Assembly (NCBI GenBank): GCA_900215285.1
Contig: OCMG01000004.1
Location: 496,001 to 560,000 of the forward strand
DNA: 64,000 nt
DNA from: Ensifer adhaerens
GTDB taxonomy: Bacteria > Pseudomonadota > Alphaproteobacteria > Rhizobiales > Rhizobiaceae
Direction: 5' to 3'
Below, in pieces: positions 28,071-35,296 of the stretch. Under the pieces are notes generated by a model. It searched no databases, had not been told where the DNA came from, and saw only the letters and a list, made by a program, of their open reading frames with translations. The translations under genes and the position numbers were made by a program. The stretch's first letter is position 1; each line of letters begins with the position of its first letter.

Positions 28071-28436
28071 ATGCAGTACATGCTTCTGATTTACGAGAAC
28101 GAAGAAATTTTCGGTGGGCCGGAGAAGAACGGCCCTATGATGGCGGAAGTCGGGCCGAAGCATTTCGCCTTCATCGGCGAGATGGGTGTGGCCCGCCTTG
28201 GTGGCGCCGGCCTCAAGGGGACGGCCTTCGCGACCACCGTGCGGACCGAGAACGGCCAGCAGACCATTCACGACGGGCCGTTTGCCGAGACGAAGGAGCA
28301 GCTTGGCGGCTATTACCTCATCGAGGCGCCGGATCTCGACGCCGCGATTGCGCTTGCGAAGAAGGTGCCGCTCGGTCGCGATGGCGCGATCGAAATCCGG
28401 CCGCTGATCCCGCTTCCGCCGGGCATGACGCGGTAA
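28071..28436 (+). CDS. YCII/DGPF-domain protein
   Basis: A 121-residue YciI-like ferredoxin-fold protein with the diagnostic DGPFAETKEQLGGYYLIEA block at about residues 72-90 and the start MQYMLLIYENEE. AAGGAGG precedes the ATG at 28071. It lies 8 bp upstream of the ECF42 sigma gene; genes for DGPF proteins are the standard partners of that sigma group. Its biochemical role is unknown. Confidence 0.93.
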   Translation: MQYMLLIYENEEIFGGPEKNGPMMAEVGPKHFAFIGEMGVARLGGAGLKGTAFATTVRTENGQQTIHDGPFAETKEQLGGYYLIEAPDLDAAIALAKKVPLGRDGAIEIRPLIPLPPGMTR

Positions 28437-28444
28437 GTGCCGCG

Positions 28445-29677
28445 ATGAGCCAGACGGCGCTTGAGGACGCATTCCGGGAGGCAGGCGGGCGCATCATTGC
28501 CGCGCTTGCCGCCCGGTTCCGCGATCTCGACATGGCTGAAGAGGCCTTCGCCGAAGCCTGCTCGCGGGCGGCGAAGGCCTGGCCGGCCTCCGGCGTGCCG
28601 GATGCGCCGTCTGCATGGCTCTACCGCACCGCCGAACGGGTGGCCCTCGACATGGTCCGGCGGCGACAGGTCCGCCAGACCCTTCTGCCCGAGCCACCAG
28701 AGCCGGAACCCACTGCGGAGGAGCTGATGAGTTCCGATGACGCCATCATCCCGGAGGAGCGGCTACGGCTCATCTTCGTCTGCTGTCATCCGGCCGTTGC
28801 CCCGGACAGCCGGGCGGCGCTGACGCTCCGGCTCGTCTGCGGGCTGGACGTTGCCGAGATCGCACGGGCATTTCTGACGAACGACATTGCCCTGCAGCAG
28901 CGGCTGGTGCGCGCCAAGAAGAAGATCCGCGAGGCGGGCGTGAGCTTTGAAGTCCCTGGTCCGGAGCATTGGCCGGAGCGGCTCAGCGCCGTTCTCTCAA
29001 CGCTGGAGGTCGCCTATTCGAAGGCGCATGAAGATGCGGCGGGCGCGGGTCGCCACGCGGGCTTTGCGGCCGAAATGCTGGCGCTGACGGCGCTTCTGGC
29101 TACGATGATGCCGGACGAGGCGGAGGTGCAGGCACTCGCCGCCATCATCCGCTTTGCCGAGGCGCGGCGGCCGGCGCGACTAGCGGCGGATGGCTGCATG
29201 ATCCCGCTGTCAGAGCAAGACCCGGCGCAGTGGTCAGCAGAGCTGATTGCCGAGGCGCGGCGCTATTGCGGACGAGCGCTCTCCATAGGCTCGCCGGCGC
29301 CGCGCATTCTCAACATGATGATCCATGCGCTCTGGTGCGGACGCCGGAGCCTCGACGACCCGCCGCCGTGGAAGGCCGTACTCTCGGCCTATGACATGCT
29401 GCTGGCCCTTCAGGACAATCCAATCGTCTCGATCAACCGCGCCGTGGCGCTGGCGGAGGTAGAGGGGCCCGAAGCAGCACTGGCGGCCATTGCCGGGCTG
29501 GAGCCAGCACGCTTCGCGACCTTCTTGCCGTATCAAGCCTTGCTGGCTGATCTGCTCGCCCGTATCGGAGATGTCGAGGGAGCCAGCGCCGCCTTCGACA
29601 GGGCGCTGGCGCTTGGCCCCGCCGAGGCGGAGGCGCGCTATCTGGCTGCGCGGAGGGCCACACTTTCCGGTGAGTGA
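28445..29677 (+). CDS. ECF42-group RNA polymerase sigma factor with C-terminal TPR-like domain
   Basis: A 410-residue sigma factor, much longer than a minimal ECF. Residues about 10-75 are sigma region 2 (ARFRDLDMAEEAFAEACSRA, then AWLYRTAERVALDMVRRR), and residues about 100-165 are region 4 (LRLIFVCCHPAVAPDSRAALTLRLVCGLDVAEIARAF). The rest is a helical, TPR-like C-terminal extension (LSAYDMLLALQDNPIVSINRAVALAEVEGPEAAL). ECF42 factors lack a classical anti-sigma and are thought to be controlled through this extension. The 3' end overlaps the convergent hydrolase gene by 40 bp. Confidence 0.93.
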   Translation: MSQTALEDAFREAGGRIIAALAARFRDLDMAEEAFAEACSRAAKAWPASGVPDAPSAWLYRTAERVALDMVRRRQVRQTLLPEPPEPEPTAEELMSSDDAIIPEERLRLIFVCCHPAVAPDSRAALTLRLVCGLDVAEIARAFLTNDIALQQRLVRAKKKIREAGVSFEVPGPEHWPERLSAVLSTLEVAYSKAHEDAAGAGRHAGFAAEMLALTALLATMMPDEAEVQALAAIIRFAEARRPARLAADGCMIPLSEQDPAQWSAELIAEARRYCGRALSIGSPAPRILNMMIHALWCGRRSLDDPPPWKAVLSAYDMLLALQDNPIVSINRAVALAEVEGPEAALAAIAGLEPARFATFLPYQALLADLLARIGDVEGASAAFDRALALGPAEAEARYLAARRATLSGE

Positions 29678-30543
29678 TCCAGGAATTGCTCCGGCCAGTC
29701 GCGCCGTGTCGCCACCTGTCCTTCCTTGCGCAGCCGGATCACCTCGGCCAGGTCGATCTCCGTCACCAGCCAGCTTGAGCTTGCGACATCCTCCTCCGGG
29801 CTTTCGGCGAAGACGCCGGAGGGTGGCATGCCGTAGTCCGGCGGCACATAGAGCGCGGCGCGACCCTTGTTTTCGTCCATGGAAGGGGACCAGGGCGCGT
29901 TGCCTGCGGTGGGCGAAGCGAGAACGGCGATCTGGTTCTCAAGCGCTCTGGCCTGTGCGCCGATGCGGACGCGGTAACTGCCGGCGAGCGTGTCGGTGCA
30001 GGAGGGGGCGAGGATCAGGTCGGCGCCCTGTTCCGCGAGATCACGGGCCAGCATCGGGAATTCGTTGTCGTAGCAGATGAGGATGCCGAGCCTGCCGATC
30101 GGCGTCTCGAAGGTCGACAGGCCATGGACACCCGCCGAGATGAACCACTTCTCGCGCTCGAAGCGGGTCATGATCTGCTTGTCCTGCACGCCGATCAGAC
30201 CTTGCGGGCCGAAGAGGAAGGCGCGGTTGCGGTACTTGCCGTCCGCATCGAGAACCGGGGCGGAGCCGGGCGAGAAGAGGATATTGTGGTTGGCGGCGAT
30301 CTCCGCGCAGAGCTCGACCCAGCGCGGGATGAGCGGCTGGATGCCGGCAATCGAGCCGTGAAGGTCGGAGCGCGTTTCGGCATCCAGCTGACCGGCCAGA
30401 ACCATGGCGGCATATTCCGGCAGGAGCGCCAGTTCCGCCCCCTCACCCGCCGCCTCGCCGACGAGCGTCGTCAGGTGGTGGGCGTATTCGTCCCAGGTTT
30501 CGATGAGATCGATTGCATATTGGCAGGCGGCGAGTTTCACCAT
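29638..30543 (-). CDS. Carbon-nitrogen hydrolase (nitrilase superfamily)
   Basis: A 301-residue amidohydrolase. The catalytic triad is visible: Glu in LLPEYAAM near residue 44, Lys in VQDKQIMTRFE near 125, and Cys in ILICYDNEFP near 160. Substrate is unknown; branch members hydrolyse omega-amides or small aliphatic amides. The ATG at 30543 is preferred over one four codons earlier that abuts AAGGA. It lies 48 bp after a GNAT gene on the same strand; hydrolase-GNAT pairs are common in proteobacteria, and fusions of the two exist. Confidence 0.9.
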   Translation of the reverse strand: MVKLAACQYAIDLIETWDEYAHHLTTLVGEAAGEGAELALLPEYAAMVLAGQLDAETRSDLHGSIAGIQPLIPRWVELCAEIAANHNILFSPGSAPVLDADGKYRNRAFLFGPQGLIGVQDKQIMTRFEREKWFISAGVHGLSTFETPIGRLGILICYDNEFPMLARDLAEQGADLILAPSCTDTLAGSYRVRIGAQARALENQIAVLASPTAGNAPWSPSMDENKGRAALYVPPDYGMPPSGVFAESPEEDVASSSWLVTEIDLAEVIRLRKEGQVATRRDWPEQFLDHSPESVALRAAR

Positions 30544-30591
30544 CGCGGGTGGCATTCCTTGCTTTGTTGGGTTCCCGGACGGGCGGGCGGT

Positions 30592-31182
30592 TCAGAGTTC
30601 CTTGATCCAGAAGGACATGGGCTTGGGGCTTTCTTGCCTCTCGTCCAGATCCTGCCAGCTGAACGTGGTGCGCAGGTCGGGCCGCGGCAGGTAGCCGCGA
30701 TTGCGCCAGAATTCGTCGAGCGGCACATAGTCTGCCGGGCGGCGCGGATGGTCTACCGGTCGCTCGACGGCGCAGAAGGTGCAATGCGTCATGCCGCCGA
30801 GACTTCTGGCATGGTTCTCGCGCTCCTCGATGAAGCGCACGCCGATGCCCCTGCCCCGATAACCGGACTTCAGGATGGATTCGCCGAAATAGAAGATCGA
30901 GTCCGTGTTATAGCCAAAGACCGTGAAGGGGGCCTTCACCTCGCGGGTCTCGCCCTTCATCGGCGTGCCGGTGGCCGCTCCGACGACCTCGTCGCCGTCA
31001 AAGGCCAGCACGAAGATGGAGCCCGGCGAGCGGGCATAGGTGGAGAGATATTTCCGCTCATAGTCCGCCGACCCCTCGTAGAGATAGGGGAAGGCGCGGA
31101 AGACCTCGATGCGCAGACGCGCCACATCGTCGAAATAGGGCACCGCGGCGGGGCCGGAGAAAGTCTTGATCGTCAGCGTCAT
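30592..31182 (-). CDS. GNAT-family N-acetyltransferase
   Basis: A 196-residue acetyltransferase. The acetyl-CoA pyrophosphate loop is in SGYRGRGIGVRFIEERENHA (R/Q-x-x-G-x-G/A pattern) near residue 105. GAAGGG precedes the ATG at 31182. It lies upstream of, and probably cotranscribed with, the nitrilase-superfamily gene. Acceptor unknown. Confidence 0.88.
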   Translation of the reverse strand: MTLTIKTFSGPAAVPYFDDVARLRIEVFRAFPYLYEGSADYERKYLSTYARSPGSIFVLAFDGDEVVGAATGTPMKGETREVKAPFTVFGYNTDSIFYFGESILKSGYRGRGIGVRFIEERENHARSLGGMTHCTFCAVERPVDHPRRPADYVPLDEFWRNRGYLPRPDLRTTFSWQDLDERQESPKPMSFWIKEL

Positions 31183-31303
31183 GGCTTTTCCCTTCCAAAG
31201 CGGCTCGGCTTCTTTTCTTGCCCCATTCAAACGCGAAACCGATTTTCAGGTTCGCCGAATTTGCTCTATATCGCAACCGACCTTCTGATCCCGGAGTTTC
31301 CTA

Positions 31304-31705
31304 ATGCAAGCCGCAGACCTCATTGCCGCCTATTACGACGCCTTCAATGCCGGCGACATGGACCGGTTCCTGTCACTGCTCACCGACGACGTCGCCCATG
31401 ACATCAACCAGGGCGAGCGCCAGACCGGCAGAGACGCCTTCGCCGCCTTCATGGCGCACATGAACCGCTGCTACAAGGAACACCTGACAGACATGGTGAT
31501 CATGACAAGCGCGGATGGCAAGCGGGCGTCGGCGGAATTTATCGTCAATGGTCAATATCTTGCCACCGACGAGGGCCTGCCGGAGGCCAACGGCCAGACC
31601 TACAGGCTGCCGGCCGGCGCATTTTTCGACATTCGCGACGGCAAGGTGGCGCGGGTGACGAATTACTACAATCTGAATGACTGGATTGCGCAGGTGGGTG
31701 GGTGA
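31304..31705 (+). CDS. SnoaL/NTF2-like protein (ketosteroid isomerase-related)
   Basis: A 133-residue single cone-shaped domain: IAAYYDAFNAGDMDRFLSLLTDDVAHDINQG at the N-terminus and YRLPAGAFFDIRDGKVARVTNYYNL at the end are the SnoaL-type hallmarks. GGAG lies seven bases before the ATG. Ligand and reaction are unknown; such proteins act as small-molecule isomerases, hydrolases or binders. Confidence 0.88.
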   Translation: MQAADLIAAYYDAFNAGDMDRFLSLLTDDVAHDINQGERQTGRDAFAAFMAHMNRCYKEHLTDMVIMTSADGKRASAEFIVNGQYLATDEGLPEANGQTYRLPAGAFFDIRDGKVARVTNYYNLNDWIAQVGG

Positions 31706-31735
31706 GGACTTCTGCGTCTCCGCAAGCGGCCTAAG

Positions 31736-31760
31736 ACCCCTCCCCACAAGGGGGAGGGAG
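31736..31760. repeat. C/G hairpin repeat, copy 1
   Basis: CCCTCCCC and GGGGGAGGG arms around ACAA, directly after the SnoaL-like gene. This is the first module of the dispersed two-hairpin repeat family described in the findings. Confidence 0.6.
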
Positions 31761-31840
31761 AGTGACCGTTTTGCGCCCCTCACGTTTGGGCAGCAATAGC
31801 GATCAACTCGGAATTGAGGGACGCAGGCGCCGCGAGTCGT

Positions 31841-31881
31841 CTCCCCCCTTGTGGGGGAGATGGCCGGCAGGCCAGAGGGGG
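31841..31881. repeat. Two-hairpin repeat, copy 2
   Basis: Module 1 is TCCCCCCTTGTGGGGGAGA, the middle stem is TGGCC-GGCA-GGCCA, and the tail is GAGGGGGT. It lies just beyond the hydroxyproline epimerase stop. Confidence 0.8.
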
Positions 31882-31898
31882 TCTTTGCGCCCTCCGGC

Positions 31899-32900
31899 TC
31901 AGATCACCGTGAACCCATGCGCATACGGATCGCGATCATCAATGAAGATCGTGTTGAAACCGGTCTGGCGGGCCCACCCGCCGACGGAGGGGATGATGCC
32001 GTCGCGGTTGCCGACCTTGACGGAAGCCTCGACGCGGCCCTTGAAGAGCGAGCCGATGATGCTCTCATGGATGAAATCGTCGCCGACCTTGAGCTTGCCC
32101 TTGGCGGCCCATTGCGCCATGCGTGCCGAGGTGCCGGTGCCGCAGGGTGAACGGTCGATGGCCTTTTCGCCGTAGAAGACAGCGTTGCGGGCGGTGGCTT
32201 CCGGATGCTTCGGCGCACCTGCCCAAAGGATATGGCGCAGGCCGTTGATTTCCGGGTTTTCCGGGTGGACGAACGTGTATTTCTCGTTCAGCGCCTTGCG
32301 CAGCTTCGGCGAATAGCCGACCAGCTCGCCGGCGGTGTAATCGGCGATGTCGCGGAAGCATTCCTGCGGATCGACGATGGCGTAGAAATTGCCGCCATAG
32401 GCAACGTCCACCTTCACTTCGCCCAGGCCTTCAACCTCAGCTGTGAGCCCTTCTTCGTAAAGGAAGGAGGCGACGTTGGTGAGGCGTACTTCCTCTACGA
32501 AGCGGCCCTCCTGTTTGTACGTCGCGACGACCAGTCCGGCCGGCGTGTCGAGGCGGAGAACGCCCGGCTCCTTCGGCGTCACCAGACCGTTTTCGATCGC
32601 CATCGTCACCGTGCCGATCGTGCCATGGCCGCACATGGGCAGGCAGCCGGAGGTTTCGATGAAGAGCACGGCGACATCGCAATCGGGGCGCGTCGGCGGA
32701 TAGAGGATCGAGCCGGACATCATATCGTGGCCGCGTGGCTCGAACATCAGGCCGGTGCGGATCCAGTCATATTCGGCGAGGAAATGGGCGCGCTTCTCGA
32801 TCATGTTGGCGCCTTCGAGGCGCGGGCCGCCGCCGGCGACCAGACGGACCGGATTGCCGCATGTGTGGCCGTCGATGCATTGGAATGTGTGATTGGCCAT
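31899..32900 (-). CDS. 4-hydroxyproline 2-epimerase (proline racemase family)
   Basis: A 333-residue enzyme. Both catalytic cysteines are present: C90 in MCGHGTIG and C253 in SPCGTGTSARM. This pattern marks racemases/epimerases and excludes the Thr-containing dehydratases. It should convert trans-4-hydroxy-L-proline to cis-4-hydroxy-D-proline, first step of hydroxyproline breakdown. GAGG precedes the ATG. It lies 16 bp after the D-amino-acid dehydrogenase gene on the same strand, which fits the second step. Later pathway genes (deaminase, dehydrogenase) are not in the window. Confidence 0.93.
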   Translation of the reverse strand: MANHTFQCIDGHTCGNPVRLVAGGGPRLEGANMIEKRAHFLAEYDWIRTGLMFEPRGHDMMSGSILYPPTRPDCDVAVLFIETSGCLPMCGHGTIGTVTMAIENGLVTPKEPGVLRLDTPAGLVVATYKQEGRFVEEVRLTNVASFLYEEGLTAEVEGLGEVKVDVAYGGNFYAIVDPQECFRDIADYTAGELVGYSPKLRKALNEKYTFVHPENPEINGLRHILWAGAPKHPEATARNAVFYGEKAIDRSPCGTGTSARMAQWAAKGKLKVGDDFIHESIIGSLFKGRVEASVKVGNRDGIIPSVGGWARQTGFNTIFIDDRDPYAHGFTVI

Positions 32901-32916
32901 GGTGTCCTCGGAGGTT

Positions 32917-34149
32917 TCAGAAGCGCTGGGCGCGGAAGGGTTTCATGTCGATGGCGGGTGTCCTGCCCTCAACGAGATCGGCAGCGACCTCCGCCGTGCC
33001 CGCCGATTGCGTCAGGCCCAGATGGCCATGGCCGAAGGCGTAGACGATAGCAGGCGTGGCCGACGACGGCGAGATGACCGGCAGGCTGTCGGGCATGGAA
33101 GGGCGGAAGCCCATCCACTGCACGCCGCCTTCGGTCTTGAGACCGGGCAGGAAGGTCTTGGCCTTGGCGAGCAGGAAATCGGCCCGCTTCATGTTGGGCG
33201 CGAGCTTCAGGCCGCCGAGTTCCACCGCGCCGCCAACGCGCACGCCCTCGCCGATCTTGCTGACGACGAAGGCGTGGTTGGAGAAGGTGACGTGTGTCTT
33301 CAGGTCGAAGGCTCCGGCGGGCAACGTCGTGTTGTAGCCGCGCTCGGTTTCCAGCGGCACGGCATCGCCAATCTGCGCGGTCAGGGACTTCGACCAGGCG
33401 CCCCCGGCAATAATGGCGCGATCATAGATGCCGTCGATGCGGCCACCCTCGATCCAGACGCCGCCCTCTGCGGGACGGACGGCCTGCACGGTGGCGATTT
33501 CGATACGACCGCCGGCGGCGCGGAAGCGGGCCGCCAGTTCCTCGACCCAGAGCTTCGGATCGGTGACATTCGACCAGTCCGGCGTGAAGCCGGCATGGGT
33601 GAAGCGCGGCGCGATGCCGGGCTGGATTTCGGCAATCTCGCCGGGGCTTTTCAGCAGGCGGAAGCGCACGCCGTGACGTTCGCGCTCGCGCCATTCCGAT
33701 TGCGAAGCCTCAAACTGCGCCTCTCCCTCGTAGACCTGTAGCTGCCCCTCGCGGCGGAGGAAGGCCTCCATGCCGTGATCCTTGGCGAGCCGCTCCAGCG
33801 CGTTACGCGATTGCGTCATCAGCGAGACCTGGGCGGCAAGTGCGGCCTCATAGCGATCCGGCCAGCTGGCGCGCCAGAAGCGCAGCAGCCATGGCGCGAT
33901 GTTGAGCGCATAGGCCGGCGGAATGGAGAGTGGCCCCAGCGGATCGAGCAGCCATTTCGGCGCCTTTCGCATGACGCCGGGCGTGGCGAGCGGCGCGACA
34001 TCGGTAAAGGCGAAAGCCCCGGCATTGCCTTGGGAAGTGGCAGACGCCACGCCTTCGCGGTCGAAGATCGTCACGTCATGACCGCGCACGGCCAGCTGCA
34101 GGCCCGTCGAGACCCCGATGACGCCTGCTCCAATGATCGCGATTTTCAT
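32917..34149 (-). CDS. FAD-dependent D-amino-acid (D-hydroxyproline) dehydrogenase
   Basis: A 410-residue DadA-type flavoprotein: N-terminal dinucleotide motif IAIIGAGVIGVSTGLQLAVRG (residues 2-22), an FAD-binding TSQGNAGAF near 40, and the C-terminal GHGHLGLTQSAGTAEVAADLV. It oxidises D-amino acids at the inner face of the membrane. The epimerase gene immediately downstream makes cis-4-hydroxy-D-proline the likely substrate. It is first in the operon; a repeat-rich region lies upstream. Confidence 0.92.
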   Translation of the reverse strand: MKIAIIGAGVIGVSTGLQLAVRGHDVTIFDREGVASATSQGNAGAFAFTDVAPLATPGVMRKAPKWLLDPLGPLSIPPAYALNIAPWLLRFWRASWPDRYEAALAAQVSLMTQSRNALERLAKDHGMEAFLRREGQLQVYEGEAQFEASQSEWRERERHGVRFRLLKSPGEIAEIQPGIAPRFTHAGFTPDWSNVTDPKLWVEELAARFRAAGGRIEIATVQAVRPAEGGVWIEGGRIDGIYDRAIIAGGAWSKSLTAQIGDAVPLETERGYNTTLPAGAFDLKTHVTFSNHAFVVSKIGEGVRVGGAVELGGLKLAPNMKRADFLLAKAKTFLPGLKTEGGVQWMGFRPSMPDSLPVISPSSATPAIVYAFGHGHLGLTQSAGTAEVAADLVEGRTPAIDMKPFRAQRF

Positions 34150-34276
34150 GATGCCTGCTTCAAGATTTCCGATGCTGTTTCTGTATATTTTTTGTCGACA
34201 AGGTTTTCAAGGGGAGATTGGGGAGCCCGACCGCATGGACGGCAAGCAGGAGCAGGGCGCGAGCCGTTCTGCCAAT

Positions 34277-34320
34277 CTACCCCCCTGAGGGGGAGATGCC
34301 CGGCAGGGCAGAGGGGGGGT
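34277..34320. repeat. Two-hairpin repeat, copy 3
   Basis: Module 1 is CCCCCCTGAGGGGGAGA, the middle stem is TGCCC-GGCA-GGGCA, and the tail is GAGGGGGGGT. It shares the plan of copies 2, 9 and 11 with changed stem bases. Confidence 0.8.
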
Positions 34321-34340
34321 ATGCTCGGGCAGTCGCCGCC

Positions 34341-34417
34341 TATCCTCTCCACTTTTGGGAGAGGATAGTAAGCCCGTGCGAGCCGCAGGCGAGTGCTGGG
34401 CGCACTTGGTGAGGGGG
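34341..34417. repeat. Two-hairpin repeat, copy 4 (long middle module)
   Basis: Module 1 is TATCCTCTCC-ACTTTT-GGGAGAGGATA, followed by a roughly 35-bp middle region and the tail CTTGGTGAGGGGG. The tail and module 1 match copies 5 and 14; the middle differs. Confidence 0.75.
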
Positions 34418-34445
34418 CGCGCGCCGATCTGCATCGTTGGGGTTA

Positions 34446-34520
34446 ACCCCCTCACCAAGCCTGTCATGCCAATCGGCTGCGCCTCTTGGGGCAGGCTATC
34501 CTCTCCCACAAGGGGAGAGG
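34446..34520. repeat. Two-hairpin repeat, copy 5 (reverse orientation)
   Basis: In reverse complement it reads module 1 CCTCTCCCCTTGTGGGAGAGG, then GATAGCCTGCCCCAAGAG, a variable stretch, and GGCTTGGTGAGGGGG. It is a near match to copy 14 at 58.7 kb. Confidence 0.8.
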
Positions 34521-35003
34521 AAGAAGCTGCGGCACGCCAAAACCCTCGGGAAAAACCTCTCCCGAGTTTGCCTCCGGTCTTTCGCCTCCATCCCTGTCTC
34601 TGGACATCAGCTTCCGGAGAGCCACGCTGACGCGCCGCCCTTATGAGTAGTTTAAAAATACGGCGGAGCGCCAGCGCGACCCGTCGAGATCTGCAAGGCA
34701 GGACCGCATCCGATCCTGATCCTCAAGCGCGGGCCGCCTCGCTAAACCGTCTGCGGAGGCAGACGGGTTCTCTGGCGTTGCCAGGCCGCCGAGCTATTCG
34801 CAGCCCATCGGGGGAGTCGTTTCGTCAGATGTTGTTTCATCTGCCGCCGCCCGCGCCCCCTGACACGATATCCCGCACGTTACGAAACACCGCATCAGGC
34901 TCTCCTCCCGCCTGGGCCAACCGTCGCTGGCCCATCCGGTGACGGGAGAAGGGTAGGATAAGGGGAGTTGTTGAAGGTGTGGAAATACGGCGCGGCAGAT
35001 TTG

Positions 35004-35080
35004 CCTCTCCCCTGGTGGGAGGGATAAGAAAATCAGCATCTTAGCGGAACGCTAAGTGCTAGATTTTCCAGGTGAGGGGG
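35004..35080. repeat. TTAGC-type two-hairpin repeat, copy 6
   Basis: Module 1 is CCTCTCCCC/TGGGAGGG, the middle quasi-palindrome is AAAATCAGCATCTTAGC-GGAAC-GCTAAGTGCTAGATTTT, and the tail is GGTGAGGGGG. It is almost identical, in reverse orientation, to copy 15 at 58849-58923. Confidence 0.85.
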
Positions 35081-35100
35081 AAGTTTTGTCCCCGCCGCCG

Positions 35101-35180
35101 CCCCCTCTCTGGCAAAATCTATGACTTAGCCTGCGGCTAAGACCGTGATTTTGCTTTCTCCCCCACAAGGGGGGAGAAGG
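35101..35180. repeat. TTAGC-type two-hairpin repeat, copy 7 (reverse orientation)
   Basis: Tail CCCCCTCTCTGG, middle quasi-palindrome built on CTTAGC-CTGC-GGCTAAG with AAAATC/GATTTT outer arms, and module 1 CTCCCCCACAAGGGGGGAG. It lies head to head with copy 6. Confidence 0.8.
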
Positions 35181-35207
35181 GAGCAAGCGGCCGCGTCATC
35201 CTCCAAA

Positions 35208-35284
35208 TCTCCCCACTTGTGGGGGAGAAAGCGATTTCGATGGCTTAGCCGAAGGCTAAACATCAGAAATCGCAAGAGAGGGGG
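35208..35284. repeat. TTAGC-type two-hairpin repeat, copy 8
   Basis: Module 1 is TCTCCCCACTTGTGGGGGAGA. The outer arms of the middle stem are GCGATTTC/GAAATCGC instead of the AAAATC type, with the core GCTTAGC-CGAAG-GCTAA kept. The tail is GAGAGGGGG. It ends just before the pccR stop. Confidence 0.8.
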
Positions 35285-35296
35285 TCGTCGCCACCC

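Larger units (their letters stand above)
34150..35296. other. 1.15-kb gene-free block packed with palindromic repeats
   Basis: No ORF here has protein-like composition. The block holds at least six copies of the two-hairpin repeat (listed separately), a GTCTGC/GCAGAC hairpin near 34748-34765, and CGTTTCGT/ACGAAAC arms near 34818 and 34878. It separates the hydroxyproline genes from pccR. Confidence 0.75.

Noticed and set aside
34643-34942. 99-codon open frame in the repeat-rich block
   Set aside because: Arg/Pro/Ser-rich translation of repeat sequence, no RBS and no recognisable domain.
34260-35290. CRISPR array, because of many short repeats
   Set aside because: The repeats vary in length, spacing and orientation and are palindromic. 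There are no regular spacers and no cas genes.
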